DNA of 64,000 nt from an uncultured Lachnospiraceae bacterium (GCA_910577735.1 CAJTOO010000010.1:1-64000), one strand, 5' to 3'. Positions 50,752 to 60,610 are shown, counted from the first letter of the stretch. A program made the numbers and translations. The notes: generated by a model from the sequence alone, not told the origin.

Positions 50752-51840
50752 TTATGCTTTCTTCGTGATGTATCCTTTGGCCTTCAATGTCTCTGCACAT
50801 AACACTGCACCCCCTGCAGCGCCGCGGACAGTATTGTGGGAAAGCCCCACGAACTTCCAGTCATAGACACTGTCCTCCCGGATACGGCCCACACTGATGC
50901 CCATACCCTTTTCATAATCCACATCCAGTTTCACCTGGGGACGGTTATCCTCCTCCATCACCTGAATGAACTGTCTGGGTGCGCTGGGAAGATCCAGTTC
51001 CTGCGGCAAGCCCTTAAAGGCAAGCAGTTTCTCCACCAGCTGCTCCTTGGTGGGATTCTTTCTAAACTTTACAAAAACGGCTGCCGTATGTCCATTTAAC
51101 ACCGGTACCCGGATGCATTGACAAGTGATCACAGGGCTTGTAGCAGGCACGATCTGTCCGTTCTCCACCCTGCCCCAGATTCGCAGCGGCTCTTTCTCAC
51201 TCTTCTCCTCCTCACCGCCGATATAGGGAATCACATTCTCCACCATCTCCGGCCAGTCTTTAAAGGTCTTACCGGCACCGGAAATTGCCTGATAGGTAGT
51301 TGCCACCACTTCATAAGGCTCGAACTCCTTCCATGCTGTCAACACAGGCGCATAACTCTGAATGGAACAGTTAGGCTTCACCGCGATAAATCCGCGTTTC
51401 GTCCCCAGTCTCTTCTTCTGATCCTCAATCACATCAAAATGTTCCGGATTGATTTCCGGCACCACCATGGGTACATCCGGCGTCCAGCGGTGCGCGCTGT
51501 TGTTGGAAACTACCGGCGTCTCCGTCTTTGCATAAGCTTCCTCTATCTTCTTAATCTCTTCCTTGGTCATATCCACTGCCGAGAACACAAAATCCACTTC
51601 GGCAGCCACCTGCTCCACTTCGTTCACATTTTTGACCACAATATCCTTGACTGCTTCCGGCATGGGTGTATCCATCTTCCACCGCTCTCCTACAGCCTCT
51701 TTATAGGTCTTACCCGCTGACCGCGGACTTGCCGCTATGGTCGTGACCTCAAACCAGGGATGATTCTCCAACAGAGAAATAAATCTCTGTCCCACCATGC
51801 CTGTACCGCCTAAAATTCCTACTTTCAGTTTCTCACTCAT
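50752..51840 (-). CDS. asd: Aspartate-semialdehyde dehydrogenase
   Basis: A 362-residue enzyme of the long (archaeal/fungal-like) Asd type, reducing aspartyl phosphate to the semialdehyde for lysine, threonine, methionine and diaminopimelate synthesis. It has the N-terminal NADP loop GILGGTGMVGQRFI, the catalytic Cys in KPNCSIQSY and the substrate segment VPVLNGHTAAV. It lies 35 bases after argH on the same strand. Confidence 0.93.
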   Translation of the reverse strand: MSEKLKVGILGGTGMVGQRFISLLENHPWFEVTTIAASPRSAGKTYKEAVGERWKMDTPMPEAVKDIVVKNVNEVEQVAAEVDFVFSAVDMTKEEIKKIEEAYAKTETPVVSNNSAHRWTPDVPMVVPEINPEHFDVIEDQKKRLGTKRGFIAVKPNCSIQSYAPVLTAWKEFEPYEVVATTYQAISGAGKTFKDWPEMVENVIPYIGGEEEKSEKEPLRIWGRVENGQIVPATSPVITCQCIRVPVLNGHTAAVFVKFRKNPTKEQLVEKLLAFKGLPQELDLPSAPRQFIQVMEEDNRPQVKLDVDYEKGMGISVGRIREDSVYDWKFVGLSHNTVRGAAGGAVLCAETLKAKGYITKKA

Positions 51841-51875
51841 TTCTCGTCCTCCTCATATTGCATCCTCTTTTTGTA

Positions 51876-53288
51876 CTATCTGGGAATATTGATTTCATCC
51901 TCATCCTGCCAGTCCTTCGCAAGATATTCTTTATACATTTCAATCACCTTCTGCATTACCTGCGGCCCCGGCGCGCCTATGGTAAGACGTTTCTCCACAC
52001 AAGTCTTAATATTGACAGCATCGTAGATATCTTCCTCAAAAACAGGACTGATCTCCTTTAGTTCTTCGATGGTCAGATCCTCGATGCCGCACTTTTTATC
52101 AATACAGAATAAAACCAGCTTTCCAACAACGCTGTGAGCATCCCTGAAGGGCATCCCCCTTCCCACCAGATAATCCGCCGCATCTGTGGCATTGGTAAAT
52201 CCCATGGCCGCGCTCTTTTCCATCACCTTGGCGTTAAACTTCATGGTACGAATCATACCTTCAAATAAAGCCAGGCACCCCTTTGCCGTATCAATGGCAT
52301 CAAAGGTAAGTTCCTTGTCTTCCTGCATATCTTTATTATAAGCCAGCGGAATCCCTTTCATGGTGGTAAGAATCGAGAAGAGCGCTCCATAAACCCGCCC
52401 GGTCTTACCTCTCACCAGCTCTGCAATATCCGGGTTCTTCTTCTGGGGCATGATACTGCTCCCCGTCGCATAAGCATCGTCAATCTCCACAAACCCATAT
52501 TCGTTGGAATTCCAGAGTATTATTTCCTCGCAGAAACGGCTCAAATGCATCATAATCGTGGACAGCGCTGAGAGGAACTCAATCACATAATCCCTGTCAG
52601 ACACAGAGTCCATGCTGTTGAAAGTAGGCCCTTCAAACCCTAAGAGGGATGCCGTATAATTTCTGTCCAGCGGATAGGTAGTGCCTGCCAGCGCTCCTGC
52701 TCCAAGAGGACAGTAATTCATGCGGTGGTAAATATCCTTAAGACGTGAACGGTCTCTTTTGAACATTTCAAAATAAGCTCCCATATGATGAGCCAGCGTC
52801 ACCGGCTGTGCCTTCTGCAGATGTGTAAAACCAGGCATATAGGTTTCCAGATTATCTTCCATGACAGATGCAAGGGTCTGTAAAAGTGTTTTCACCAGCT
52901 CATCCACATACAGGACCTCAAGCCTCACATACAGTCTCATATCAAGGGCTACCTGGTCATTGCGGCTCCTGCCGGTATGCAGCTTCTTGCCTGCATCCCC
53001 AATCCGCTCAATCAAATTAGCTTCCACAAAGCTGTGAATATCCTCATATTCCCGGGTAATCTCCAGTCTGCCTTCTTCCACATCCTGTCTGATTCCCGTA
53101 AGCCCTTTTAAAATCTGGTCCTTTTCTTCTTTCGTCAGAATTCCCTGCTTGGCCAGCATGATCACATGTGCGATACTGCCCTCAATGTCCTGCCTGAAAA
53201 ATTTCTGATCAAAAGAGATGGACGCATTAAAATTATATACAAGCCGATCCGTCTCTTTTGTGAAACGGCCACCCCACAATTGTGCCAT
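51876..53288 (-). CDS. argH: Argininosuccinate lyase
   Basis: A 470-residue lyase, the last step of arginine synthesis, giving arginine and fumarate. It shows MAQLWGGRF at the start, HTGRSRNDQVALD, GFTHLQKAQPVT and the signature GSSIMPQKKNPD. ATG 53288 has GGAGG 8 bases upstream; the frame above it is noise. No argG is adjacent. Confidence 0.95.
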   Translation of the reverse strand: MAQLWGGRFTKETDRLVYNFNASISFDQKFFRQDIEGSIAHVIMLAKQGILTKEEKDQILKGLTGIRQDVEEGRLEITREYEDIHSFVEANLIERIGDAGKKLHTGRSRNDQVALDMRLYVRLEVLYVDELVKTLLQTLASVMEDNLETYMPGFTHLQKAQPVTLAHHMGAYFEMFKRDRSRLKDIYHRMNYCPLGAGALAGTTYPLDRNYTASLLGFEGPTFNSMDSVSDRDYVIEFLSALSTIMMHLSRFCEEIILWNSNEYGFVEIDDAYATGSSIMPQKKNPDIAELVRGKTGRVYGALFSILTTMKGIPLAYNKDMQEDKELTFDAIDTAKGCLALFEGMIRTMKFNAKVMEKSAAMGFTNATDAADYLVGRGMPFRDAHSVVGKLVLFCIDKKCGIEDLTIEELKEISPVFEEDIYDAVNIKTCVEKRLTIGAPGPQVMQKVIEMYKEYLAKDWQDEDEINIPR

Positions 53289-53415
53289 GCGCCAGTCCTC
53301 CACTTTAATTAAATCTAAATTTGATGATACCACAAAATACTTTTCATTTCAATTCAGAACACATATTTTAATGAAAAACATAAAATATCTTATAATCATA
53401 AGGAGTTGTTGTCCT

Positions 53416-54204
53416 ATGCAGCCAATACTGTCTTTGCAGGATATCTCTTATTCTTACCACAGCCTCAAAGGAGAAACGCCTGCTCTCACCCACATAAATC
53501 TACAGGTATCCGAGGGAGAATTTGTGTCCATCGTGGGCCCAAGCGGCTGCGGCAAATCCACCCTGCTCTCCATCATTGCAAGACTTCTCGTGCCAGAGGA
53601 GGGAAGTGTCTTATACAGAGGGCTTTCCCCGTCAGACTATTGTCAGGACACCGTCTTAAAGATTGGATACATGTTGCAGAAAGACCATCTCTTTGAATGG
53701 CGCACGATTTATCAGAATGTGGTTTTGGGACTGGAACTGAATCATATGGTCTCTAAGGAAAATACAGACTATATCCTGAGACTTCTGGAGGATTACGGTC
53801 TTTACGCTTTTAAGGACAGTAAGCCCTCGGAACTTTCCGGCGGCATGCGGCAGCGGGCTGCCCTAATCCGCACCATGGCCGTGCACCCCGATCTTCTTCT
53901 TCTCGATGAGCCTTTCAGCGCCCTGGACTTCCAAACAAGACTTTCCGTCTCTGCAGACATTGCATCCATTATCCGTAAAACAAAAAAGACTGCCATATTG
54001 ATCACCCACGACCTCTCTGAGGCCATTACACTGGCAGACCGCGTGATTGTTCTCTCTAAACGGCCAGCCTTTGTCAAATGCGAAATGGCAATCCGCTATG
54101 ACTTAAGCCGGGATGATCCCCTGGCAATCAGAAGCACCAAAGAATATCAGGACTATTTCAATCAACTATGGGAGGTATTGACAGATGGCAAACCCATATA
54201 CTGA
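53416..54204 (+). CDS. ABC transporter ATPase, SsuB/TauB type
   Basis: A 262-residue ATPase with Walker A GPSGCGKSTLLS near residue 43, Q-loop MLQKDHLFEWRT, signature LSGGMRQRAALIRT, Walker B LLLLDEPFSALD and switch His in ITHDLSEAI. It belongs to the nitrate/sulfonate/pyrimidine-precursor importer group. The start is ATG 53416 with AAGGAG upstream. It overlaps the permease gene by 20 bases. Confidence 0.9.
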   Translation: MQPILSLQDISYSYHSLKGETPALTHINLQVSEGEFVSIVGPSGCGKSTLLSIIARLLVPEEGSVLYRGLSPSDYCQDTVLKIGYMLQKDHLFEWRTIYQNVVLGLELNHMVSKENTDYILRLLEDYGLYAFKDSKPSELSGGMRQRAALIRTMAVHPDLLLLDEPFSALDFQTRLSVSADIASIIRKTKKTAILITHDLSEAITLADRVIVLSKRPAFVKCEMAIRYDLSRDDPLAIRSTKEYQDYFNQLWEVLTDGKPIY

Positions 54205-55006
54205 AGCAGCTACACCTGTCTCTGTCCGTCAGGAAGAGTTCCTGCGCGCGCACCACAGGCATCACCACATGGTTACCTTTGGCAGATTTTTTCTGTTCTT
54301 TCTTTTTCTTGGTCTCTGGGAACTGGCCGCCAGGCTTTCCTGGATTGACAGTTTCTTTTTCAGCAGCCCTTCCGGTATCCTGCTCTATCTGGGGCAGATG
54401 TTTGCAGACCACTCCATCTACAGTCACACCGGTATCACACTGCTTGAGACCATCGTAAGTTTCCTGCTGGTCACTGTCCTAAGTCTGTTATCGGCAATGC
54501 TCCTATGGTATTGGGGCAGTCTCTCCGAAGTTCTGGAACCCTACCTTGTGGTCCTTAATTCCCTGCCGAAATCTGCCCTGGCCCCCCTTCTCATCGTATG
54601 GCTGGGCACCGGCACAGACACCATTATTGTGGCCGGCATCTCGGTGGCTGTCTTTGGTTCCATTATCAGCCTTTATACAGGATTCTGTCAGACAGATGCC
54701 GAGATGTGCAAACTGATCTATACCCTGGGCGGCAATCGCAAAGACGCCCTGTGTAAAGTAATCCTGCCAAGCTCCATTCCTCTGATTCTGAGCAATATGA
54801 AAGTCAATATCGGACTGTCTTTGGTCGGCGTCATCATTGGCGAGTTCCTGGCTGCCAGGCGCGGACTTGGCTATCTGATCATCTACGGTTCTCAGGTGTT
54901 CCAGTTAAATATGGTTATCACGTCCATTATCATCCTCTGTCTCATAGCCATGGCCTTTTACCAGATCATTCAGAAGACCGAACACTATTACCGCAAGAAA
55001 TACTGA
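54185..55006 (+). CDS. ABC transporter permease, SsuC/TauC type
   Basis: A 273-residue permease with six membrane helices and the EAA loop YTLGGNRKDALCKVILPSSIP. It forms an importer with the ATPase just upstream. No substrate-binding protein is adjacent on either side, so it may use one encoded elsewhere; the substrate is unknown (sulfonate, nitrate, thiamine precursor or similar). Confidence 0.88.
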   Translation: MANPYTEAATPVSVRQEEFLRAHHRHHHMVTFGRFFLFFLFLGLWELAARLSWIDSFFFSSPSGILLYLGQMFADHSIYSHTGITLLETIVSFLLVTVLSLLSAMLLWYWGSLSEVLEPYLVVLNSLPKSALAPLLIVWLGTGTDTIIVAGISVAVFGSIISLYTGFCQTDAEMCKLIYTLGGNRKDALCKVILPSSIPLILSNMKVNIGLSLVGVIIGEFLAARRGLGYLIIYGSQVFQLNMVITSIIILCLIAMAFYQIIQKTEHYYRKKY

Positions 55007-55046
55007 CAAAACGGGAAATATCTCCCAATCTATTGTATGAAAATAA

Positions 55047-55100
55047 GACGGGTAGGCTTTAGATAACTTTACGATCCGCAGCCTGCCCGTCTCTCTATTT
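55047..55100 (+). terminator. Terminator between convergent ABC and beta-helix genes
   Basis: A 12-bp stem (55047-55058 with 55080-55091, one G-T pair) is followed by CTCTATTT. It may serve both convergent transcripts. Confidence 0.7.
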
Positions 55101-55103
55101 CAT

Positions 55104-56966
55104 CTATCGTTTTGGTGTTAATTGTAACATTGTGAATCTTTCTTCAAAGGGACCTATCATTGCACCCCCGGCTTCTCTTTGTTTTCCATTTAAGTCTTTA
55201 TCCACCAGCAGAGCAGATCCATCCGCATTCTCATAGCGGGCCGCTGACTCAAACGCATATCCCAGAACATCGGAAGTGATCAGATCTGCTTTCTTTCCCC
55301 AACCGCAGTCAAACAAATTGGTTTTCAGGTAATAAACTCCCGCCTCCTCGATAATTTCCCATTCTGCTTTCTGAGAACCCACTTCTGTATTCTGTTCATA
55401 CCGATAGGAACACGCCCCATTAAAATAGAGATTATGATGTATCTCTACAGGCAGCATACTATCCGCATAAACAAGCGGCCTGTCATTGGTCTGTTTTTCT
55501 CTCCCCTTGCTCATATCAGGACAGTCATCATAGCCGCCTGTGCCAAATTCTTTCCCGGATTCCTCTCCGCCAAGGAAAATATTATTGATCACCCGGTCAT
55601 CCCCGCCATAGATCAGCATGACGCCTTTTACAAAAGTGTCATGCTCCATATGATACATAGAAAACCTGCTGATATCTCTGCGCACTTTGAGTGCTCCAGC
55701 GAACAGATTATGTACCAATGCCGATCCCTGGGATGTGTTACGTAAATTTGTTTTAGACAGGAACAAATTGTTATCTATCACACACGGCCCATGGCACATT
55801 TCAAGAAACATATCCTGCCATGCATTTTCCCAAAAGATATTTTGTGTAACACGCGCCCCCTGGGCCTGCCAGTCAAGCCACAATCCCCGATTGCAATTAC
55901 GGAAACAGTTTCCTCTGATGATGGTATCAATGGGCGCATGAAGTTTCATTCCCGCAATCTCAGCCCCCTCGAACTCACCCCGAATATTGATATCATGAAT
56001 ATAGTTATTTTCAATGGTGGAAAATGCGCCTCCCATACATCCAACAATACCAGTCTGCCCGCAATCATATATATGATTGTTCCGAATGATATGACTGCCG
56101 ACCAAATCTTTGGACCAACCGCGCTTCAGATTAGAAAAAACTGCTTCCGTATAAGTTTGTGCGCCCCCTTTTACAGGGTCTGCCGACCAGGCATTGTCAA
56201 AAGCATCTTTTCTTTTTCCAATGCTGATACCACTGCACTTAGAATGACTGATTGTACAGTTCTCAATAATCCACCCCTTACTCCAATGCGTTCCCAATGC
56301 GCCTGGCTGAAAAGCAGTTGGCGGTGCCCAATTAGAAGCCACCTGGCGAATCCACAAACCAGATATTTGAATATAATCAACACCTTCCCTGTTGGGAAAG
56401 AATCCGAAGGGTCTCACATTGACTTCCACAAGATGACTATTCGGATCGGTATCCCCAAAATTGCACCAGATTTCGGTATTTTCTTCCAAGACCTGCGCAT
56501 ACCAGCGCAGCCCCTTTTCTGCCGAAACAGACTTCGTAAGCGCGCTTACCGATGGCTCTTCATACATCGCCCGGCCATCCAGATACACTTCTCCTGTGTG
56601 ATGCGGCTTCCCAAGATCATCATACCAATCTCCGCTAAGGATATGCGCAAAGGGATTATATTCTCCAAAAAAGGTGTTATCCAATACTTTTTTCCACAAT
56701 CCACCTTCCACAGGTTCCCATCCTGTCACTTCTTCTGCCCCGCTGATCACTGGCTTTTCCCCAGACTTTGCGATATAACTGATCCTTTGATGTTCGTTTA
56801 ACCCGCCATAGCACGGAGACACCCATTCACGATAGATTCCTTTTCCAATAATGATCCGGTCTCCCCCACGGGCAATTTCCGCCGCCTGTCCGATGGTCCG
56901 GAAGGGATTCTCCCGGGTACCTGTTCCATTTTGACGCCCGTTTTCCTGCGATACATAATACTCCAT
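55104..56966 (-). CDS. Right-handed parallel beta-helix protein (possible glycosidase or lyase)
   Basis: A 620-residue protein. It begins YYVSQENGRQNGTGTRENPFRTIGQA, the usual opening of pectate-lyase-like beta-helix proteins, followed by many coils (IIENCTISHSKCSGISIG, HIIRNNHIYDCGQTGIVG, TIIRGNCFRNCNRGLWLDW). The C-terminal part has VDKDLNGKQREAGGAMIGPFE. The start at 56966 is preferred, with AGGAG 9 bases upstream; no signal peptide is seen, so it may act in the cytosol. The layout resembles large beta-helix glycosidases such as GH141, but catalytic residues cannot be assigned. Confidence 0.75.
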   Translation of the reverse strand: MEYYVSQENGRQNGTGTRENPFRTIGQAAEIARGGDRIIIGKGIYREWVSPCYGGLNEHQRISYIAKSGEKPVISGAEEVTGWEPVEGGLWKKVLDNTFFGEYNPFAHILSGDWYDDLGKPHHTGEVYLDGRAMYEEPSVSALTKSVSAEKGLRWYAQVLEENTEIWCNFGDTDPNSHLVEVNVRPFGFFPNREGVDYIQISGLWIRQVASNWAPPTAFQPGALGTHWSKGWIIENCTISHSKCSGISIGKRKDAFDNAWSADPVKGGAQTYTEAVFSNLKRGWSKDLVGSHIIRNNHIYDCGQTGIVGCMGGAFSTIENNYIHDINIRGEFEGAEIAGMKLHAPIDTIIRGNCFRNCNRGLWLDWQAQGARVTQNIFWENAWQDMFLEMCHGPCVIDNNLFLSKTNLRNTSQGSALVHNLFAGALKVRRDISRFSMYHMEHDTFVKGVMLIYGGDDRVINNIFLGGEESGKEFGTGGYDDCPDMSKGREKQTNDRPLVYADSMLPVEIHHNLYFNGACSYRYEQNTEVGSQKAEWEIIEEAGVYYLKTNLFDCGWGKKADLITSDVLGYAFESAARYENADGSALLVDKDLNGKQREAGGAMIGPFEERFTMLQLTPKR

Positions 56967-57071
56967 TCTCTTCTTCTCCTGATTCTTTGTTCTATAAAAT
57001 ATGCTGCTGACTAAAAACATACTCTCCAACGGAAAGTTTAACACAGATACCTTGCCCAGTCCATAAGGTGT

Positions 57072-57108
57072 CGCCATAAGAGAGGCCATAAGAGGTCATA
57101 AGAGGTCA
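57072..57108. repeat. Short tandem repeat, CATAAGAGG-like
   Basis: About three and a half copies of a 10-11 base unit (CATAAGAG followed by GG, GAGG or GT) lie in the upstream region of the beta-helix gene. Such a tract can vary in copy number. Confidence 0.6.
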
Positions 57109-57216
57109 CTGAAAATAATTGCCTTCCCTGTTAATCTTTGCTATAATATTTTTCGATTCAAGCAGACCAACCATACTGTGTTACCAGTGTTTTCATAACC
57201 TGGCATGGGACTTAGC

Positions 57217-57663
57217 ATGTTACAGAAAAACTACACGCTGAAAATATCTTTATACTACATACTGCTTCTGCTTCTGTGGAGCGTATTCTCCTCTGCTGCT
57301 TACACAACACAGATAGCTGGTACGGTCTGCGCTTCTGATGATTGTTATGTAAACCATTCATCTGCCATCAGCTCCGTTGGCAGAACATTCCCTTCTCAAA
57401 AATATTTATCTGCCAGAAATCTGTGCGTATCAGAAACAGTATCTGCCGCCAGAGGACGTCATATAAAACCGCTGCCCCGTACTATCAGAAATATTATCGC
57501 AGCACTCCTCTATGGCAGCCTTCTTATCAACACATTTTTCTCTGGCAGGCAGCTGAAAGAACAGAGCGCGCCCTCTCATCGTTTCCGGGCTATCATTATC
57601 ATTAACTATATACATAATCAAGACGGGCAAAAACTAATCTCCTGTTATTCTACAACACTATAA
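57217..57663 (+). CDS. Small exported or membrane protein, unknown
   Basis: A frame of about 148 residues with an N-terminal hydrophobic segment (LYYILLLLLWSVFSSAAYTTQIAG) resembling a signal peptide or anchor, two Cys pairs (VCASDDCYV and NLCV), and a second hydrophobic stretch near 95 (NIIAALLYGSLLINTFF). No clear ribosome site precedes ATG 57217 or 57205. It is co-directional with the 47-residue membrane protein 30 bases downstream, which favours a real gene. No family is recognised. Confidence 0.5.
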   Translation: MLQKNYTLKISLYYILLLLLWSVFSSAAYTTQIAGTVCASDDCYVNHSSAISSVGRTFPSQKYLSARNLCVSETVSAARGRHIKPLPRTIRNIIAALLYGSLLINTFFSGRQLKEQSAPSHRFRAIIIINYIHNQDGQKLISCYSTTL

Positions 57664-57693
57664 AAACATGATAAAAGGAGATTGGAATAAATT

Positions 57694-57837
57694 ATGAATA
57701 TAGGTCTTTTAATACTGATTGTCATCGGTGGCGCTGCAGGCGGACTGTCCACCCTTTATATTGCTGTTTCCCTTTTTGGCACTTTGGGGTATAAGATTTA
57801 CAGAAAAATAAGATATGGTATGTCACTTTACTCATAA
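57694..57837 (+). CDS. 47-residue membrane protein
   Basis: Starts MNIGLLILIVIGGAAGGLSTL, one hydrophobic helix of about 30 residues, and ends with a basic stretch KIYRKIRYGMSLYS. AAGGAG lies 12 bases before the ATG, rather far. A strong terminator follows 13 bases after the stop, which supports a real gene. The likely form is a single-span protein with a cytosolic basic end. Function unknown. Confidence 0.6.
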   Translation: MNIGLLILIVIGGAAGGLSTLYIAVSLFGTLGYKIYRKIRYGMSLYS

Positions 57838-57850
57838 GTAAACTATGGTA

Positions 57851-57898
57851 AGAGGGTATCGCAAAATCCAAATAGCTGATTGCGCGATACCCTCTTTC
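57851..57898 (+). terminator. Terminator after 47-residue membrane protein
   Basis: A 12-bp stem (AGAGGGTATCGC at 57851-57862, complement at 57884-57895) followed by TTC. It lies between convergent genes and may also end the nrdDG-2 transcript. Confidence 0.75.
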
Positions 57899-57901
57899 CT
57901 A

Positions 57902-58426
57902 TTACAATTCGTCCCAATATATGATTTCTCCCTGCGCAAGAGATTCCTGTACCATGATAATGCGTTGGTTTGTGGAACCGCGAAACCGCAGGCTGATGTC
58001 CTTTTGTGCCAGAATAAATTCCCCATCCACAATCACATCCAGATAGGACAAGAACGCCTCCATCTGTTCCCAGCGTTCACAAAACGTTCCCAGAATGTCC
58101 CGGTCAAAAAGATACCCTGTATAGCACCAGATATCTTTGTCCGGATATCTTTCTTTGACTTCTCTCACTAACGGCATAAGAGCCTGCCAATTGCCGAGCT
58201 CTAAGGGCTCTCCCCCAAGAAGGGTAAGTCCTGCAATATAGTCTTTGGCAAGTTCTGTCAGTATCCTCTCCTGCGTCTTTTGTGTAAAAGGCTGTCCATA
58301 CTGAAAATCCCATGTTTCCTGATTAAAGCAGCCCTCACAATGATGCGTGCATCCACTGACAAAGAGTGTCACCCGCACACCGGGACCATTGGCGATATCA
58401 CAGTTTTTAATCTCTGCATAATTCAT
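57902..58426 (-). CDS. nrdG: Anaerobic ribonucleotide reductase activase NrdG (copy 2)
   Basis: A 174-residue radical SAM activase with the CxxxCxxC motif in GCTHHCEGCFNQ near residue 30, LLGGEPLELGNW and IWCYTGYLFDRD. It overlaps the nrdD-2 stop by 4 bases (ATGA), so the two are coupled, unlike the first nrdD-nrdG pair. Confidence 0.93.
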   Translation of the reverse strand: MNYAEIKNCDIANGPGVRVTLFVSGCTHHCEGCFNQETWDFQYGQPFTQKTQERILTELAKDYIAGLTLLGGEPLELGNWQALMPLVREVKERYPDKDIWCYTGYLFDRDILGTFCERWEQMEAFLSYLDVIVDGEFILAQKDISLRFRGSTNQRIIMVQESLAQGEIIYWDEL

Positions 58427-60585
58427 AGATGCAATACCCGCTCCTTAATCTCCTGGGTACGTCCCTGATTCCAGAACTGTGTGCCGATATAACCGCAGGT
58501 CCGTCTGGCAACATTCATCTTATCCTGATTCGTATTCCCACAGTTCGGGCACTTCCATACAAGCTTCCCGTCCTTATCTGTGACAATCTCAATTTCCCCA
58601 TGATAATCACAGACCTGACAGTAATCACTTTTGGTGTTCAGCTCCGCATACATGATATTTTCATAAATATACTGCATGACAGACAAAACGGCATCCAGAT
58701 TATTCTCCATATTAGGTACTTCCACATAGCTGATTGCCCCACCCGGGGAAAGCTCCTGAAACTGGGCCTCAAATTTCAACTTTTCAAAGGCATTGATATC
58801 CTCCGTCACATGCACATGATAACTGTTTGTGATATAATTACGGTCCGTCACGCCCTCGATGATACCGAAACGCTTCTGCAGGCATTTCGCAAACTTATAT
58901 GTGGTAGATTCCAGCGGTGTGCCATACAGACTGAAATCAATATTGGTTTCTTCCCGCCATTCCTTACAGGCATTGTTCAGATACTGCATGACCTTTAAGG
59001 CAAAGGGTGTTGCCGCCGGATCTGTATGACTCTTGCCTGTCATATATCTGGTACACTCACATAACCCCGCATACCCTAAGGATATGGTGGAATACCCGCC
59101 ATAGAGAAGCTTATCTATCTTCTCCCCCTTCTTTAATCTGGCCAGCGCACCGTTTTGCCACAGAATCGGAGCCACATCAGACAATGTGCCTTTCAGCCGG
59201 TTATGCCGTGCCATCAACGCCCGTCTGCAGAGTTCCAGTCTGTCATCCAGAATCCGCCAGAACTTCTCCATACTTCCTCCGGACGAACATGCCGCATCCA
59301 CCAGGTTCAGTGTCACCACACCCTGATTAAACCTGCCATAAAATTTGGGATTATCATCTTCATCATGATAAACCGTGAGAAAAGACCGGCAGCCCATACA
59401 AGTATAGCAGTTGCCATCCTTTAACTGCTTCATAATCTTTTCCGATATATAGTCCGGCACCATGCGCTTAGACGTGCACCTGGCCGCCAGCCTGGTCAGA
59501 TACCAGTACTTACTGTCCTCATGGATATTATCTTCCTCCAAAACATAAATCAATTTGGGGAATGCCGGTGTAATATAGACCCCCTTCTCATTCTTCACAC
59601 CCTGAATCCGTTGGTTTAACATCTCTTCTATGATCAGCGCCAGATCATCCCGAAGCTGTCCTTCCGGAACCTCATCAATATACATAAACACGGTAATAAA
59701 GGGTGCCTGACCGTTGGTGGTCATCAATGTGATTACCTGATATTGGATAATCTGCACACCCTGCCGTATTTCATCTCTCACACGGCGCTCCGCAATGGCA
59801 TTGATCTGTTCATCTGTGACTTCAATCTCCATCTTGGCCAGCTCCGTCCGCACTTTCTTGCGCAGTTTTTCGCGGCTCACATTCACAAAGGGCGCCAAAT
59901 GTGCCAGCGAAATACTCTGTCCGCCGTACTGACAGCTGGCAATCTGCGCAATACTCTGTGTCGCCACATTACAGGCTGTGGAAAAGCTCTTGGGCGTATC
60001 AATCATAGTCTCACTGATCACTGTACCGTTTTGCAGCATGTCTTCCAGATTGACCAGACAGCAGTTATGCATATGCTGTGCAAAATAATCTGCATCGTGA
60101 AAATGAATGACCCCCTGTTCGTGGGCTTCCACAATATCCGGCGGCAAAAGGAATCTCTTGGTAATGTCTTTGCTCACCTCTCCCGCCATATAATCCCTCT
60201 GTACACTGTTAACCGTAGGATTTTTGTTAGAATTTTCCTGTTTCACTTCCTCATTATTGCACTCTAAAAGACTCAGAATCTGCTCATCCGTGGAATTGGA
60301 TTTCCGGACCAATGCTCTCTTATAACGGTAAGTAATATAATTCCTGGATATCGTATAAGCCCGATACTTCATGAGCTGGTTCTCCACCATATCCTGAATC
60401 TCCTCCACGCTGGGAGCCCGATTCATCTCCTCACAGTGATCTGCCACCACCATGGCAATCTCATCAATTTCATCTTCCGTCAGTTGTTCTTCCTCTTTGA
60501 CACTGTCGTTTGCCTTTCCTATCGCTGCTATGATCTTCTTTAAGTCAAAGGTTACCTCCACTCCGCTTCTTTTAATAATCTTCAT
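58423..60585 (-). CDS. nrdD: Anaerobic (class III) ribonucleoside-triphosphate reductase NrdD (copy 2)
   Basis: A 720-residue reductase. It has an ATP-cone (MKIIKRSGVEVTFDLKKI onward), HFHDADYFAQHMHNCCLVN, a C-terminal zinc ribbon (CQVC and CPNC) and the canonical glycyl-radical site RRTCGYIG near residue 695. It differs from copy 1 in sequence and in the radical-site context. Its own promoter and NrdR-like box lie upstream. Two systems in one genome suggest different substrate pools, partners or growth phases, or past transfer. Confidence 0.94.
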   Translation of the reverse strand: MKIIKRSGVEVTFDLKKIIAAIGKANDSVKEEEQLTEDEIDEIAMVVADHCEEMNRAPSVEEIQDMVENQLMKYRAYTISRNYITYRYKRALVRKSNSTDEQILSLLECNNEEVKQENSNKNPTVNSVQRDYMAGEVSKDITKRFLLPPDIVEAHEQGVIHFHDADYFAQHMHNCCLVNLEDMLQNGTVISETMIDTPKSFSTACNVATQSIAQIASCQYGGQSISLAHLAPFVNVSREKLRKKVRTELAKMEIEVTDEQINAIAERRVRDEIRQGVQIIQYQVITLMTTNGQAPFITVFMYIDEVPEGQLRDDLALIIEEMLNQRIQGVKNEKGVYITPAFPKLIYVLEEDNIHEDSKYWYLTRLAARCTSKRMVPDYISEKIMKQLKDGNCYTCMGCRSFLTVYHDEDDNPKFYGRFNQGVVTLNLVDAACSSGGSMEKFWRILDDRLELCRRALMARHNRLKGTLSDVAPILWQNGALARLKKGEKIDKLLYGGYSTISLGYAGLCECTRYMTGKSHTDPAATPFALKVMQYLNNACKEWREETNIDFSLYGTPLESTTYKFAKCLQKRFGIIEGVTDRNYITNSYHVHVTEDINAFEKLKFEAQFQELSPGGAISYVEVPNMENNLDAVLSVMQYIYENIMYAELNTKSDYCQVCDYHGEIEIVTDKDGKLVWKCPNCGNTNQDKMNVARRTCGYIGTQFWNQGRTQEIKERVLHL

Positions 60586-60610
60586 TTCTCACCCGCCCAT
60601 ATTTTTTCTA

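Noticed and set aside
53218..53415. Longer N-terminus of the SsuB-like ATPase
   Set aside because: It overlaps argH antisense and the shared upstream region; ATG 53416 begins the normal ABC domain.
55791..56801. A 336-codon open frame on the plus strand
   Set aside because: Antisense to the beta-helix gene; no motif or ribosome site.
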